Below are positions 29,446 to 40,600 of a stretch of DNA of 44,765 nt, one piece after another; the first letter of the stretch is position 1, and every line of letters starts with the position of its first letter. The translations under genes were made by a program, and so were the position numbers. Location of the stretch: positions 1 through 44,765 of IMG/VR virus record IMGVR_UViG_3300043444_000435; one strand, 5' to 3'. Below the pieces are notes generated by a model, which worked only from the letters and a program-made list of their open reading frames with translations, was not told the origin of the DNA and searched no databases. The DNA comes from a virus.

Positions 29446-30252
29446 ATGTCGATTTCTATTCTTAACCGTACTTATGTAGGGTGTTCTTATCTTTCTATTA
29501 CTCGTGTAAGTGACGGTGTAGTTTACTCTTTTCCTGCTCCTACAGGATTTAACATTGCAACTAACTTGACGTTGCGTGAACAAATGGGTACTAATACTCT
29601 GGGTCGTAAAGTTCGTACTGGTTCCTATAGTACGGGTGAAACTCCTGAGCTTACCGTTAGCTTTGAGTACATGTCTCCTGAACTGATTGCATTCAGTATT
29701 GGTAACGAGTTGGTTAGTGGTACGTTCAGTACTCATTATCCTAAAGTTGTTACTGTTACAGGTGCGGCTATTGCGGGTGATACCGCTGTTGGTGGTATTC
29801 TCAATGGTCTTACCGCTGATGTATCCGCTGTTGCTTCCTATGTCAAAGATGGTATTTCCATTAACTTGACTCGTCAACCCTACGCTACCTTCACGGGTAC
29901 TTCTCCTGCTAATGATGATTCCTTTGCTATTGGGGCTAATGGTGCATTGAAGTTCAGCGATAACTTGGTTTCTGCTGAAGCTGTGGTTGTACTGAAGATT
30001 CCCGTCAGTGTCACTGGTGTTAAGATTTCTGAAGTGTTGGTTGGCCAGCTTAAGATTCAAGCTGCTTTGATTAATACTTTGAACGAAGTTACTATCTTTG
30101 AAGCTAATAACGTTCAAGTTAATACTCAAGGTAAGACCTTTGATATGAGCGGTGAAGGTTCTGTTGAAGTATCATTCTTCCTTAACAACCCGCCTGGTGA
30201 ATGTAAATCTTGGAACATCTACGGTACAGATAGCCTAGTAAGTTGTATTTAA
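29446..30252 (+). CDS. major tail tube protein
   Basis: This 268-aa protein is rich in Val, Thr, Ser and Gly, with alternating beta pattern throughout. It includes a T-P-E-L-T-V-S-F-E-Y segment and a C-terminal G-E-G-S-V-E-V-S-F-F-L typical of tube subunits. Codon use (CGT, TTG/CTG, GGT) is of the capsid type, marking very high expression. It is placed after the tail terminator and before the frameshifted chaperones, the standard tube position. No sheath gene accompanies it, so the tail is probably non-contractile. Its stop region is repeated twice more in the spacer, before a strong terminator. Confidence 0.8.
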   Translation: MSISILNRTYVGCSYLSITRVSDGVVYSFPAPTGFNIATNLTLREQMGTNTLGRKVRTGSYSTGETPELTVSFEYMSPELIAFSIGNELVSGTFSTHYPKVVTVTGAAIAGDTAVGGILNGLTADVSAVASYVKDGISINLTRQPYATFTGTSPANDDSFAIGANGALKFSDNLVSAEAVVVLKIPVSVTGVKISEVLVGQLKIQAALINTLNEVTIFEANNVQVNTQGKTFDMSGEGSVEVSFFLNNPPGECKSWNIYGTDSLVSCI

Positions 30253-30304
30253 GATATAACTTGGTAAGCTGTATTTAAGGTATAGCTTAGTGAACTGTAT
30301 CTAA
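30227..30304 (+). repeat. three-copy echo of the tail-tube gene's 3' end, 26-bp period
   Basis: The units are 30227-30252 (gene end with stop), 30253-30278 and 30279-30304. Each adjacent pair matches at 20 of 26 positions by hand; the six differences between copies 2 and 3 are all transitions. Each copy ends in TGTAT[TC]TAA. Confidence 0.85.
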
Positions 30305-30351
30305 GTTATAAAATCATAGAGTATTGTTCGCCATAAGGCGTTCTCTGTGTT

Positions 30352-30388
30352 AATCTCTTTCGTTGTTTAGCGGAAGAGATTTTTTTTA
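30352..30388 (+). terminator. strong intrinsic terminator after the tail-tube gene
   Basis: AATCTCTTTCG (30352-30362) pairs with CGGAAGAGATT (30371-30381), 11 bp with one T-G pair and an 8-base loop, followed by a T run to 30387. The left arm contains the CTTTCGT heptamer. It separates the highly expressed tube gene from the chaperone and tape measure genes. Confidence 0.85.
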
Positions 30389-30395
30389 TATCTTA

Positions 30396-30420
30396 TTTAC
30401 ATAATTAAGGTATGATGATA
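30396..30420 (+). promoter_or_regulatory. possible promoter for the tail chaperone/tape measure unit
   Basis: TATGAT (30411-30416) lies just after the terminator and 31 bp before the chaperone ATG. No good -35 is present at the normal distance (TTTACA at 30396 is too close). The site resembles TATGCT at 14240. Confidence 0.3.
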
Positions 30421-30447
30421 TGGATTTTAATTTAATCCACGAAAGAT

Positions 30448-30903
30448 ATGAGCAAAAGAAATTTTAAGGTTACCTATAGTGATGGAGAAGAAGTTCTAGT
30501 AAAACAAACTAGCTGGAAGAATCTCGATGACTTATCTGTATTGTGTTTTGAAATTACACAAATCCTAGTTGAGAAAGAAGGTGAGATTAGTGATGTTATT
30601 TCTCCTAGCAATACTACTTTTTGGGCACATGCAGAGAAAATCTGTAAATTGTTACCTCTTGTAGGTACTGATGAGACTCTGGACTTAAATCGAATTGATG
30701 ACATGGACCAAATCATTGATATTTTCGTCTGTGGTATTGGAAGTATCAATGTAAATACAGGGATGCTTAATGACATGTCCCCTAGTCAGATTTGTCGTAT
30801 CCACAGTATAAATTTTTTCAAACTGGTTCGGAAAGCGCAAGACAATCTGGATCAGAAGGAAAAAGTCAAAACAAAACCTACGAAGAACTCGTCAACGAAA
30901 TAA
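30448..30903 (+). CDS. tail assembly chaperone, unshifted (lambda gpG-like)
   Basis: This 151-aa acidic protein lies between tail tube and tape measure, the position of lambda G. It ends in a Lys/Ser/Thr-rich tail that is produced only when no frameshift occurs. The gene carries the slippery heptamer at 30813-30819 near its 3' end. Chaperones of this kind bind the tape measure and recruit tube subunits. The ATG is preceded by ACGAAAGAT, so the dispersed heptamer occupies the ribosome-binding position here. Confidence 0.8.
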   Translation: MSKRNFKVTYSDGEEVLVKQTSWKNLDDLSVLCFEITQILVEKEGEISDVISPSNTTFWAHAEKICKLLPLVGTDETLDLNRIDDMDQIIDIFVCGIGSINVNTGMLNDMSPSQICRIHSINFFKLVRKAQDNLDQKEKVKTKPTKNSSTK

Positions 30904-31205
30904 AATCTTCAGGTGATGAAGAGGCTGATTTTCTTGCAACATTAATGGCTAAGTCAGATGGAAACATACAGGGTGTACTACATCTTATTGAGACTTACCC
31001 ATTAGAAAAGATTAAAAATATTATGGTGTATTGGAATGAATTAACTATCCCTTATGAAGAACGTCAGAAGAAAGCAAAACGAAAGATAGATGATGCTTTT
31101 GCTGAAACTATGGCTCAGAATAAAGGAGTATTCACTACACCAGACGGTAAAACTATTAAATTAAGAGGAATTATTAACAATGGCAATGGCAAATCTGTAT
31201 CGTGA
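30448..31205 (+). CDS. tail assembly chaperone, -1 frameshift fusion (lambda gpGT-like)
   Basis: The -1 frame stays open from before the slippery site to 31205. A -1 shift at 30813-30819 would give a fusion of about 252 aa: residues 1-123 of the unshifted product joined to about 129 residues beginning F-Q-T-G-S-E-S. The downstream part is helical and charged, with a Y-E-E-R-Q-K-K-A-K-R-K segment. The only in-phase start near the overlap is a TTG at 30792 with no ribosome site, so independent initiation is unlikely. The fusion ends 26 bp inside the next gene. This arrangement is standard for long-tailed phages. Confidence 0.75.
30813..30819 (+). promoter_or_regulatory. programmed -1 ribosomal frameshift site
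   Basis: The heptamer T-TTT-TTC fits X-XXY-YYZ exactly in the frame of the upstream gene (codons AAT TTT TTC). It lies inside the overlap of the two chaperone frames. Both codons re-pair well after a -1 slip (TTT/TTT). No strong downstream pseudoknot is obvious by eye. Confidence 0.75.
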
Positions 31206-31626
31206 ACCTAGAGAATTAGACTTAACTTCATTTCTAGGAACCAAACTTACATATTATCCGGTAACACTAGCTCAGAGTCCTTATCTGTTTAAATTCTTTG
31301 GTGAAGGAGTAGTCGCTAGTAAGTATGGAAAAGAAGAAGTTAACAAGATGTCTTTTGGTGAAATCTTTCTTAAGGCTAAGGAGATTCTTGTTGACAATAA
31401 CACTTTAAGTCCTGAGCAGCTAAGTAATATGGTCTTCTCTGAAGCTTTAATGACTGGTTCAATGAAAGAATATATCTACCCTTGTATTAAAGAATGCTTC
31501 CCTGATGTTAATGTCGAATTATTAACTTTAGAAGCTTTATTTCTATTGGTAGACCAGATTATGAATGATTGGGCTATTCTTATTGAAGAAGTTTTTAGCA
31601 ATGCTAAAATTACGAATGAAGCATAA
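31180..31626 (+). CDS. small tail assembly protein before the tape measure
   Basis: This 148-aa protein is translated from an ATG inside the end of the frameshift product (26-bp overlap). It has R-E-L-D-L-T-S-F-L-G-T at the N-terminus and a helical, acidic remainder with L-L-T-L-E-A-L-F-L-L-V-D-Q-I. No family is recognised. Being coupled to the chaperones and only 12 bp from the tape measure gene, it is likely a third tape-measure or tail-assembly chaperone. Confidence 0.6.
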   Translation: MAMANLYREPRELDLTSFLGTKLTYYPVTLAQSPYLFKFFGEGVVASKYGKEEVNKMSFGEIFLKAKEILVDNNTLSPEQLSNMVFSEALMTGSMKEYIYPCIKECFPDVNVELLTLEALFLLVDQIMNDWAILIEEVFSNAKITNEA

Positions 31627-31638
31627 CAAGAGTTAGAC

Positions 31639-34600
31639 ATGGCAGAAACAGTATCAGTCATAACCCTACAAGGTAAAGACGAATTAAGTAAGATTCTAGA
31701 GACTAACACTAAGCAATTTAAGACTTTTACAACTGAAACAGAAAAGAGTAAGACTAACGTTGATGCTCTTAATAAAGTTCTTAAAACCACTGGTGATAGC
31801 TTTAAGGTTATTACAACTAATTCTAAGGAAGCTGTAGAAGGTATTCACGGTATGAATCGTGGATTTAAGTCTTCTTACAGTGATTCTGTACGCTTTGGTG
31901 GAAATCTAATCAAAACCTCTGATACTGTTTCTGAATTAACTTCAGGATTTAAGGGATTAGCATTAAGTGTTGCTGGAGCTAAGAAACCATTTGAATTATT
32001 TGGTTCATCTATTGAAGGTCCAGTAGGTCACTTAAGGGCGATTGCTGATTCTAGAGACCCTACAGAACGATTCTTCAACGTTGTTACACGTGTATCAAAG
32101 CCCGCAGGTAGAGGTTTTGCTTACTTAGGACAGCAAGCTGAAAATGTACGTCGCAATATGAGTAATCTAGAGAAGGGTGTAAACAGTTTCTCTAGTGTTA
32201 TTGCTACTACAGGTGCTAACAGTATGAAGATGTTCAGTAGTACGTTTGATACTTTAGCAACTGCAATTAAGGAAAGAGGGGGATTATTCTCTGGCGCTAT
32301 ATCCAATACGATGTTGGGTATTGGTGATGCTGCTGAACAAGCCAGTAAGAATATGGATAAGTTCAGTAAGACTATCAAACCAGAAGACCTTAATAAAGTA
32401 GATAAAGCGGGGATTTCACTTGCTAAGACTTTTGTAGGTTTAGAGAGTGGATTAAAAGGTTTAGCTTCAGGTGCTGATGCTGCTGACTTCGTAAGTAATG
32501 TATACCTAGGATTAAGAGCTACACAGGATTTTATTAATGAGGGGTTAATTCCAAGTACATTAGCGGCTAAAGATGCAACAGTTGCTACGGCTCAATTTGG
32601 TTCCACTGTAGTTACAGCTATGGGACCATTTGCCACTTTAGGTATGATAGCAGGTACTATCAAAGAGGGATTCTTATTTGGTCTTATTCCCGCATTCAGA
32701 GGTGTTAAACGAGGAATACTTGAAGTTGTATCTCAATTTGATGACATAGCAGTTGCTGTAAGTGTAACTACTATGTTGGTTTCTGCTGTTGATAAAGCTC
32801 AAATGGCTTGGGTTGACCTCAACAGTACCGTAGAAACGATGACGAATCTTGGTATAAATACATTTGCAATTGAAGCTGCTACAAGTATTGGTAAGGTCGG
32901 AGAAAATCTATTATTTAGTTCTCAAGCTGCTAGAGAATTTGGTCAAGCAGCTATGGCAGCATTTGCTCAATTTGAAGATGCAGCTTCTTTCGTCACAACC
33001 CTAACATCAGGTGCAGCTTTTAGATTTGAAGGAGCTGAAGCTGGTATTGAAAGTATTGGTCTTGCCATGAATGAACTGGTAAGTGGACCATTAAATAACA
33101 TGGTGACCTCAGTAGAAGCATCTAATTCTCTTTACAATGCACTATCTGCCGGTATTGGTTTATCCGCTGGTAAACTAGATGAATTTGGCCGTGCTGTAGC
33201 TAATACTAGTGAAGTAATGAGTTTCATGGAGGCAGGTCTAAAACTGTCTTCAGCAACTGGAACTGACGCAGCTTCAACTATGGAAGTACTATCTAAGGTT
33301 ACAGAGGTATATAACTTAAGTAACTTACAGGCTTCTGAGACAGCGGCTAAACTTAATGCTGTGGTTGAAAATGGTGTTACCACGTTCCCTCAGTTAGTTG
33401 GTGGATTATCTAGAACTGCCTCTGTAGCAGCAAGTGCGGGTGTTGGTATTGATGAACTATTTGGTTCTATTGCCGCTCTAACACGAGTTATGAATACTCA
33501 GGATGTACAAACTGGTTATGCATCTCTTATCAGTGCTATTGCGGGTCAAGGGGCACAAGCACAGAAAGCTGTTAAGGAACTCGGTATTCAATTTGATATT
33601 CAGACAGTTAAGAGTGATGGTCTTATTGCTTCACTAGAGAGATTAAATGAAGCTACTAACGGTAACATCTCTAAGCTTAAGGAAATTATTCCTGACCAAT
33701 TAGCCTTCCAAACAGCACAAACTCTAATGAATACCTCATTAGAAGATGCTAAGAATATTATGGGTTTAGTTGGTGAAGCTTCATCTGAAAGCTTAGACCA
33801 AATCTTCTCTAATCGTTCTCAGTCCATGATTAAGCGTATGACCGCTTTAGCCAATGGATTTAATGAGACTTTAATTGATATGGGACAAAGAGTTCTTCCA
33901 TCAATTGAACCAGGTATTGCATTCATGGAGAGACTCCTTACCTTTATGCAAGAAATGCCTGACCCACTAAAGAATATCATTGGGGGAATCATCTTATTTC
34001 ATACAACTTTAGGAAGGATTACAGATACTGTATTTTCGTTGTTAGGTTCATTCATTCAGATTTCAGCAACTCTGATGGTCTTCAGAATGATGGGTCTTGC
34101 TATGAAGTCCTTTCAAAATGCCATTAAAGGAGCTACTAATGCCAAAGATGGGTTAGGTGGTTTTGTTAAGATGCTTCAGTGGCTGGTATTTGAAGAGAAA
34201 AATATCATCGGAGCCTGGATGCACCTTACGGGTATAAATAGAAGATTCCAGCACGGGTTATTGGAAACAATTAAGGCGCAAAGACAATTTAATATTACCC
34301 AAGAACAATTCGCTGAGTATGGTGGTGCGGATGATACTTGGAGAATAAGAGAAAGAGATTTAGATAACTATAGAGAATTATTAAAAAGAACTGAGGTAGA
34401 ACTTAAAGAAGCTAAGAAACAGCATGAAGAAATGCCTGATGCTGGGCTTAAGGATAGAGTTAAGAATCTTCAATCCATGAAGAGAAACATGGAAAAGCTA
34501 ATTGCACAAGAGAAATTAGCTAGAGCCGAGTTACTAAGAGAAGTACAAGCTGAAGTTACAGAAGCTCTGGATGATACGGCTGTTTCAGTAAGTCAGAAGA

Positions 34601-37600
34601 AAGCTGTAATTACTAAGACTTTTGTAGAGGCTTTTGATAGATTTGATGACCAGACAATTCATCAGATGAGAAATTTTGCGTCTGAGATTGAAGCTGTAAT
34701 GAATCATGCTAACAGCACTACGGCAGAGAAATTAGCGGCTATTAAACGAAGATTTGAAGTTTACATGGATGGTTTACCTGAAAGTGTAAAAAAGGACACA
34801 CGTAAAATCTTTGACCAGTATGTCATATTTATTAAAGATGTAGAAAATCTACCTAAATACTACGAAAGTAAAGTTAATAACTCATATAGAAGACTTTTAG
34901 CATCAATTCCTGAAGAAGCTAGAAAAGCACTAGAGGGGGATGAAACCCAACAAGCTCTTATTAAGCATATAAGTGATATCAATACAACTATAGAAGATAG
35001 AAAAGGTAGTGTACGTCAAGCTGTAAGACGTTTATTGGATGGTTTTCCTGAAGAAATTGCTGCTAACAAAGATGAAATTGAAAAAGCTTTTGAAGACTTA
35101 ATTACAGCAGACCCTAAGAACTTGGACCATAGAGAACAGGTATTTAAGAATGCTTTACAGAAGACTGTAAAGAACATGGGTACAGCAGCTACAGCAGAAG
35201 TTAGAGAACAAGCAAGAGTTATTCAATCCGCTCTATTAGACTTTAGTAGAGTCTTTAATGAACCCGCTAGAAAGGGTGCTAACTTACAATGGGCTAGAGT
35301 AATTGCCAAAGGTGGAAAGGAAGCATTAGAGGCACTTGACGTATTACAGACACAAATCCGAGCTTCTTTCGTTGGTATCAAAGATGAAATTGATGAGCAA
35401 GCTAAGAAAGGTGGGGGTAGTATACAGGCTTACTATGATGCTGTTAAGAATGTAACTATAGCTGCAACTAATGACACTAAGGAAGTTGTACAAAAGAAAC
35501 TTGATGAACTAGCTAAAGCTTATGAAGCTCTAGATATTCAAGATGAATCCGTAGCCGCTAGTGTTAAGGCATCTTATGAAAAGTTATCTAATGCTATTAA
35601 GACTTCAGCGTTAGCTAAAACTATTGATGAGCAAAGAAAACAAATTCAGCCAAGAATTGAACAAACTAGACAACAGCTTATTAGTATTGGTGATGCGGAA
35701 ACTAGAGATAAGTTAATAGCTAACCTTATTGTTTTAGAAAATCGTCTTCATGATAGTTTTAGTGACATAGCTAATCTTACACAAGCGGATTTAGATAAGA
35801 TTATCGCTGAAGCTCAACGTGGTATGGAAGAGTTAAGTAGTAATCTTTCACCTGATGAAAAAGCTTCTGTTAAAGAGAATCTGGCTAAACTTAAAACTGA
35901 ATTATCTAATGGTTTTAATGCCGCTAAGCAAGAAATTAATAGAGCTGCGCAGGATTTTAAGACTGAAACTCAGACAGTTGAACAAGCTATTAAGGAGGCT
36001 ACTGATAGTCTAGAATCAGCTACTTCTTTTGACCAAGTTGTATTATTTGATGAAAGTATCAGTAATACGGCGGCTCTAAAGCTAAGAGGTGTAATTGAAC
36101 AGATTGAAGAGAAAGCTAATTTACAAGATGCTGCTAAATCAGGTATTGATGCTATTAATGAATCCTTAACTGAGATTGCTGATGATAATGTTAAGCAGGA
36201 AGTATCTCAGAATCTTTTAGAAATTAAAGATGAATTTGAAGAAGGTTTAGATAAAATTGATGCTGAAGTTGGTAGTCCTGAACATACAGAACAAGTTAAA
36301 ACACTGGTAGAAAGAGTTAATGATAAGTTAAAACAGATAGCTCAACATCCTGATATTGTTGCTTCAGTTAAGCAGAATATGGATAAAGTTATTGCTACTG
36401 TAGAAGCTAAGAGTAAGGAAATGGCAACTAAGGTTGTTGATGGAACTACTGAAGCTGTACAGAACAGTAATATGTCCGATAACATGAGGAATAACGCTAC
36501 AGGGTTAATCTCTACGTTAGGAAGTCTTACCGGAGTAAATACTTCTGTTATTACTGACCTCGTAGACCTTATGGAGCATACTGAGGGCATGATGGATGAC
36601 TTTGGTAATAGTACGGCTCAGGTAGCTAAGAAGACTGATACAGCCACTAAGACATGGAGAAGTTATTGGGATAGTGTTAGAGAATCTAAAGCTGATTTCA
36701 AAGACGTGTATGCTAGTCAGAATGCTTTAGTCGCTACATTAAACATCCTTGGAGGAGCTTATCACGGAGTTATTGTTGGTGTCGTAGACTATACAAAAGC
36801 TATAGGTGCGTCCATTAGTGCCACTCTTACAGGTATTCCAGCAAAGATTGCTTCTGCTAAAGCATCCGCTGTAGAACTTGCTACAGACCAAGCGAGAAGA
36901 GCAAGTCTATGGGGTGTTGTAGCCGCTAAAACAGCAGAGACTATGGCTAATTTGAAGAATGCCCCTGTTCAGATTATGACTACAGGTTTAACAACTGCTG
37001 AAACCATAGCTAAAACAATAGGCGCAGGAGCATCTTTCCTCTATGCAAAAGCAACTTGGGTAGCTACTACAGCCGCTCAAGCTTTTGGTGCAACGCTAAC
37101 TGCACTATATGGAAGTGTATTAATGCCAATCACAATAACCTTAGGTATTGTTGCGGCTGGTGTATGGGGTGTTGCTAAGGCTTTAGGGCTTCTACCTTCT
37201 TATGCTGAAAAGACCCGAAGAGCTATTGAAGGGACACGAAAGGAATTAGAAAGATTAAGAGTTGAACAAGATAAAGTAGTTGAAGGGACAGTTGACCATA
37301 CTGAGAGAGTTGTTGAACAAGTTGAAGGTATGCGTTCCCTTAAAAAAGCTAGAGATGCTGAAAAGAAAGCTTTAGCTGAAGGAAAGACTCGACTAGAATC
37401 CTATAATGCGGCTTATCTTTCGTTTTCTCAAAATGCTACTGAGCTTCCTACTTTAGTAACCGGCCCAATAACAGGGTTAGTTAGAATTCTTGATTTCCTA
37501 GGGGTAACAGCTTTACGAGTAGTGGGTCTTGTAACAGACTTAATTGGCCGAATTATTCAAGGAACAGGCTGGCTTATAAAGAAGATTGGAGAACTTCTTA

Positions 37601-40600
37601 ATTTTGTCCCTGTTGTAGGCCCACTAATTGAGAATTTTGGTAAGTTAGTTGAGACTCTTGGTATATTTGCACATACCTTAGACAACATCTTTATTAAGAA
37701 CGTCAGAGAAGGTTTTAATAACATATCGGATGCTCTTACTCGTATTGACGAAAAAACGAAAGCAAATATTAAGGCTATGCAAGACCTTACAGATGAAGCC
37801 TTAAAAGCTTCTCGTATTGCTTTAGGTGAAATGCAAGGTAAAGGTGCGGCATCTCAAGAAGGTAAAGATATTCTTCTTAAGGTTAAGGCTGAACAAAGAG
37901 CCATGAATGCTGAGGAGATGAAGAAGTTTCAACAAGCAGAGACTGATTTTCTAGAAGAAGAGAAAGCAGTTGTTGATGCTAGAGTTAAAGCTTTAGATAC
38001 TCAGATTACTGATTTAGAAAAAGAGTTAGAGAAGAATGGTCGCTTAAGTAAGAATAAGCAGGCTATGTTAGATGCTGCTAAGGAAGAGAAACAGCAAGCT
38101 TTAGATACTATTACTGAATTAGAAGAATGGACTAAGAAGAGAATTGAGTATCAACAAAACATTAACTCAATGATTAGCTTAGTCGAAGAGAATAACGCTA
38201 GTAAAGATACTCTTCTTACTAATGAGAAAGTAGCTCAAACTTATGCTGAGTTACCGGAAGAAGCTAAGAAAGCTTATGCTGAAATTCTAGGGATACAAAT
38301 TGAGTCTGTTGAAGATGGAGGGGAAGTAGTAAATAGAGCTATTCAGACTAACTATGACTTATTTAATAGAGGACAAAGACAAAAGTATTTAGCGTTTGCT
38401 ACGTCCTTAGCTAGAGTGGCGGATAACGTGGCTAAAGCTACTGATATCAATAGCCAGGATACTTTGGATAAACTTCAGAGTGACATATTCGGTTTTGCTG
38501 AATCCGCTCAAGGAATGTTAGAAGCTGGATTTGACCCTGAGACTGTATTGACTCAATTTGAACAGGGGTTATCAGAATTTAGGATTCAGTTTGAACAGGC
38601 GGGTATGAGTGCTGAACAAATGGACTTACTTGATGTAGCTGGTCAAGAAGCATTAATGGACTTAATGTTTGAGATGCATAAAGCATTATCTGATAAGATT
38701 ATTGCTCAGAACGAACATCAGATTGGTGTTATTAACTTACAAAATAAGAAAGGTGTAGGGGATAGGATAGAGAACTTAGAGCAAGTCTTTAAGTTAGAAG
38801 AAGCTAATGCACAAGAACAGATAAATCTTAATAAGAAGAAACTTAGCGATTTAGAAAAACAAGGGTTAACTAACTCTACAACTTACTTAAATTTAGTTAA
38901 CACTGTAGCTTTACAAGAAATGGAGTTAGACCAACAAGTATTTGATAACAAACTTAAGCTTATTGATGAAGAACTTAAGATTGTTACTGAGAAGAAAGAA
39001 TTTGAGTTAGAGCAACTTAAAATTCTAGATTCTATGAATGTTGGAAATAAACTACAGAATCTGCAAGCTATTAATGATTTAGAAGAAAGTCTTGCACAAA
39101 GTCGTATTGATGCTAATAAAGAAAAGTTAGCTGAAATGGCACAGGATGAAAGACTTAATTCTGTTGACTATATTAATCTACAAAGAGAGGTTGCCTTAGA
39201 AGAACTAGCACTCGATAAGCTTGTAATGGATAACAAGGTAGAGATGCTAGACCAGGAGTTCAAACTTATTGAACTTCAACAAAAGAATGTTATTGATGCT
39301 CTTAAGAATACGGCTCAAGCTGAGTCTATGGTTCTTGAGTTACAACAGAAGAGACTTGATTTACAGAAACAAGTTCTAGAATCACGAAATAAAGTAACTG
39401 CTGCAATTGAAGAATATGAGATTTCTGCTCTACAAAATATCAATAAGCTTGAAACGGATAGATTAAAGCAAGCTGAAAACAATCTTGAGATATTTGTTAA
39501 ACGAGGTGAAGCACAAGAGCGTCTGCGGGAATTCGAGTTACTTTCGTTGGAACATCAAGAGAAAGCTAATGAGCTATCTTTTCTAAAAGAAAAATCTCAA
39601 CTTCGTATTAATAAACTTGAAGCAGAGTTGGGCATTTTACAGGCCAAGAACGCTCTTGAAAAAGCTAAACAAACGAATGCTACTGAAGATGAAATTCGTT
39701 CGTTACAGCTTGCCCTGGAGGCCGCTCAGCTAACATCTGATGCCTACGCACAGCAGTCAATTATTCTGGAAGAACAATCCGCTCTACAACAAGAGTTGGT
39801 ACAAAACGAAAGAAAAGCACTAGAGGCTCAACAAAGAGCACAAGAAGAGGCTTATGCTACTGATTTAATTCTTGAACAAAATAAAGTAACCTTAGCAGCT
39901 TATGACCAACAGATTGCTAAGTTACAGAATATGGCTCAGATTCAAAAGATTACAGCCGATGTAATTATTTCTAAACGTGAAGCTGAAACTACAATTCTAA
40001 CTAATCAACTTGAACTGTTAAGAAAGCAAGAAGAATTTGTTAAGAGTGCTCAAGACCGTCAACAAAATGCTTATTCCATTGCTATGGATATGGCTAAGAG
40101 TGAGTATAAGAGACAGAAGCTAGAAAGAGAAGCCGCTGAAACTAGACTTAAGAATCTTAAAGCCGCACAGGAATCAGAAGAAAGAATCTTTGAGCTTAAT
40201 CAAAGACAACAAAGATTAGCACTAGAGATTGCTGTTATTAAATCAGATGCAGCTAGTTCTCAAGCACAAGCTGACCTTCTCGTAGCAAGGGCTGAAGCTC
40301 AAAAAGTAATGGCGGATATAACTGCAAGTCAGGAAATGAAAGCTGCTGCATTAGCTACTGTACAAGCCGCTGAAGCTACTTATCAATCAGCACAGATTCA
40401 ACAAACCTTAACTCGTGAACAACAAAATGTGTTTGAAGAAACTGCGGCAATAGAAAGGGAACAACTTGAAGCAGACCAACAACTTGCTGTATTACAAGCT
40501 CAAGCTGATGTGGCTAAGACTACGAGAGGCTGGGGTGATGATATGCGAGTTGGTAGACAAGCCGAAGCTTTTGCTAGAGGTAGAACCCGTGAAGAACAAC

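Noticed and set aside
30853-30863. Alternative slippery run of A near the end of the chaperone overlap
   Set aside because: In the zero frame it does not fit X-XXY-YYZ, unlike the T run at 30813-30819.
30792-31205. Independent gene starting at TTG 30792
   Set aside because: There is no ribosome-binding site, it overlaps the chaperone gene, and a canonical slippery site explains expression of this frame.
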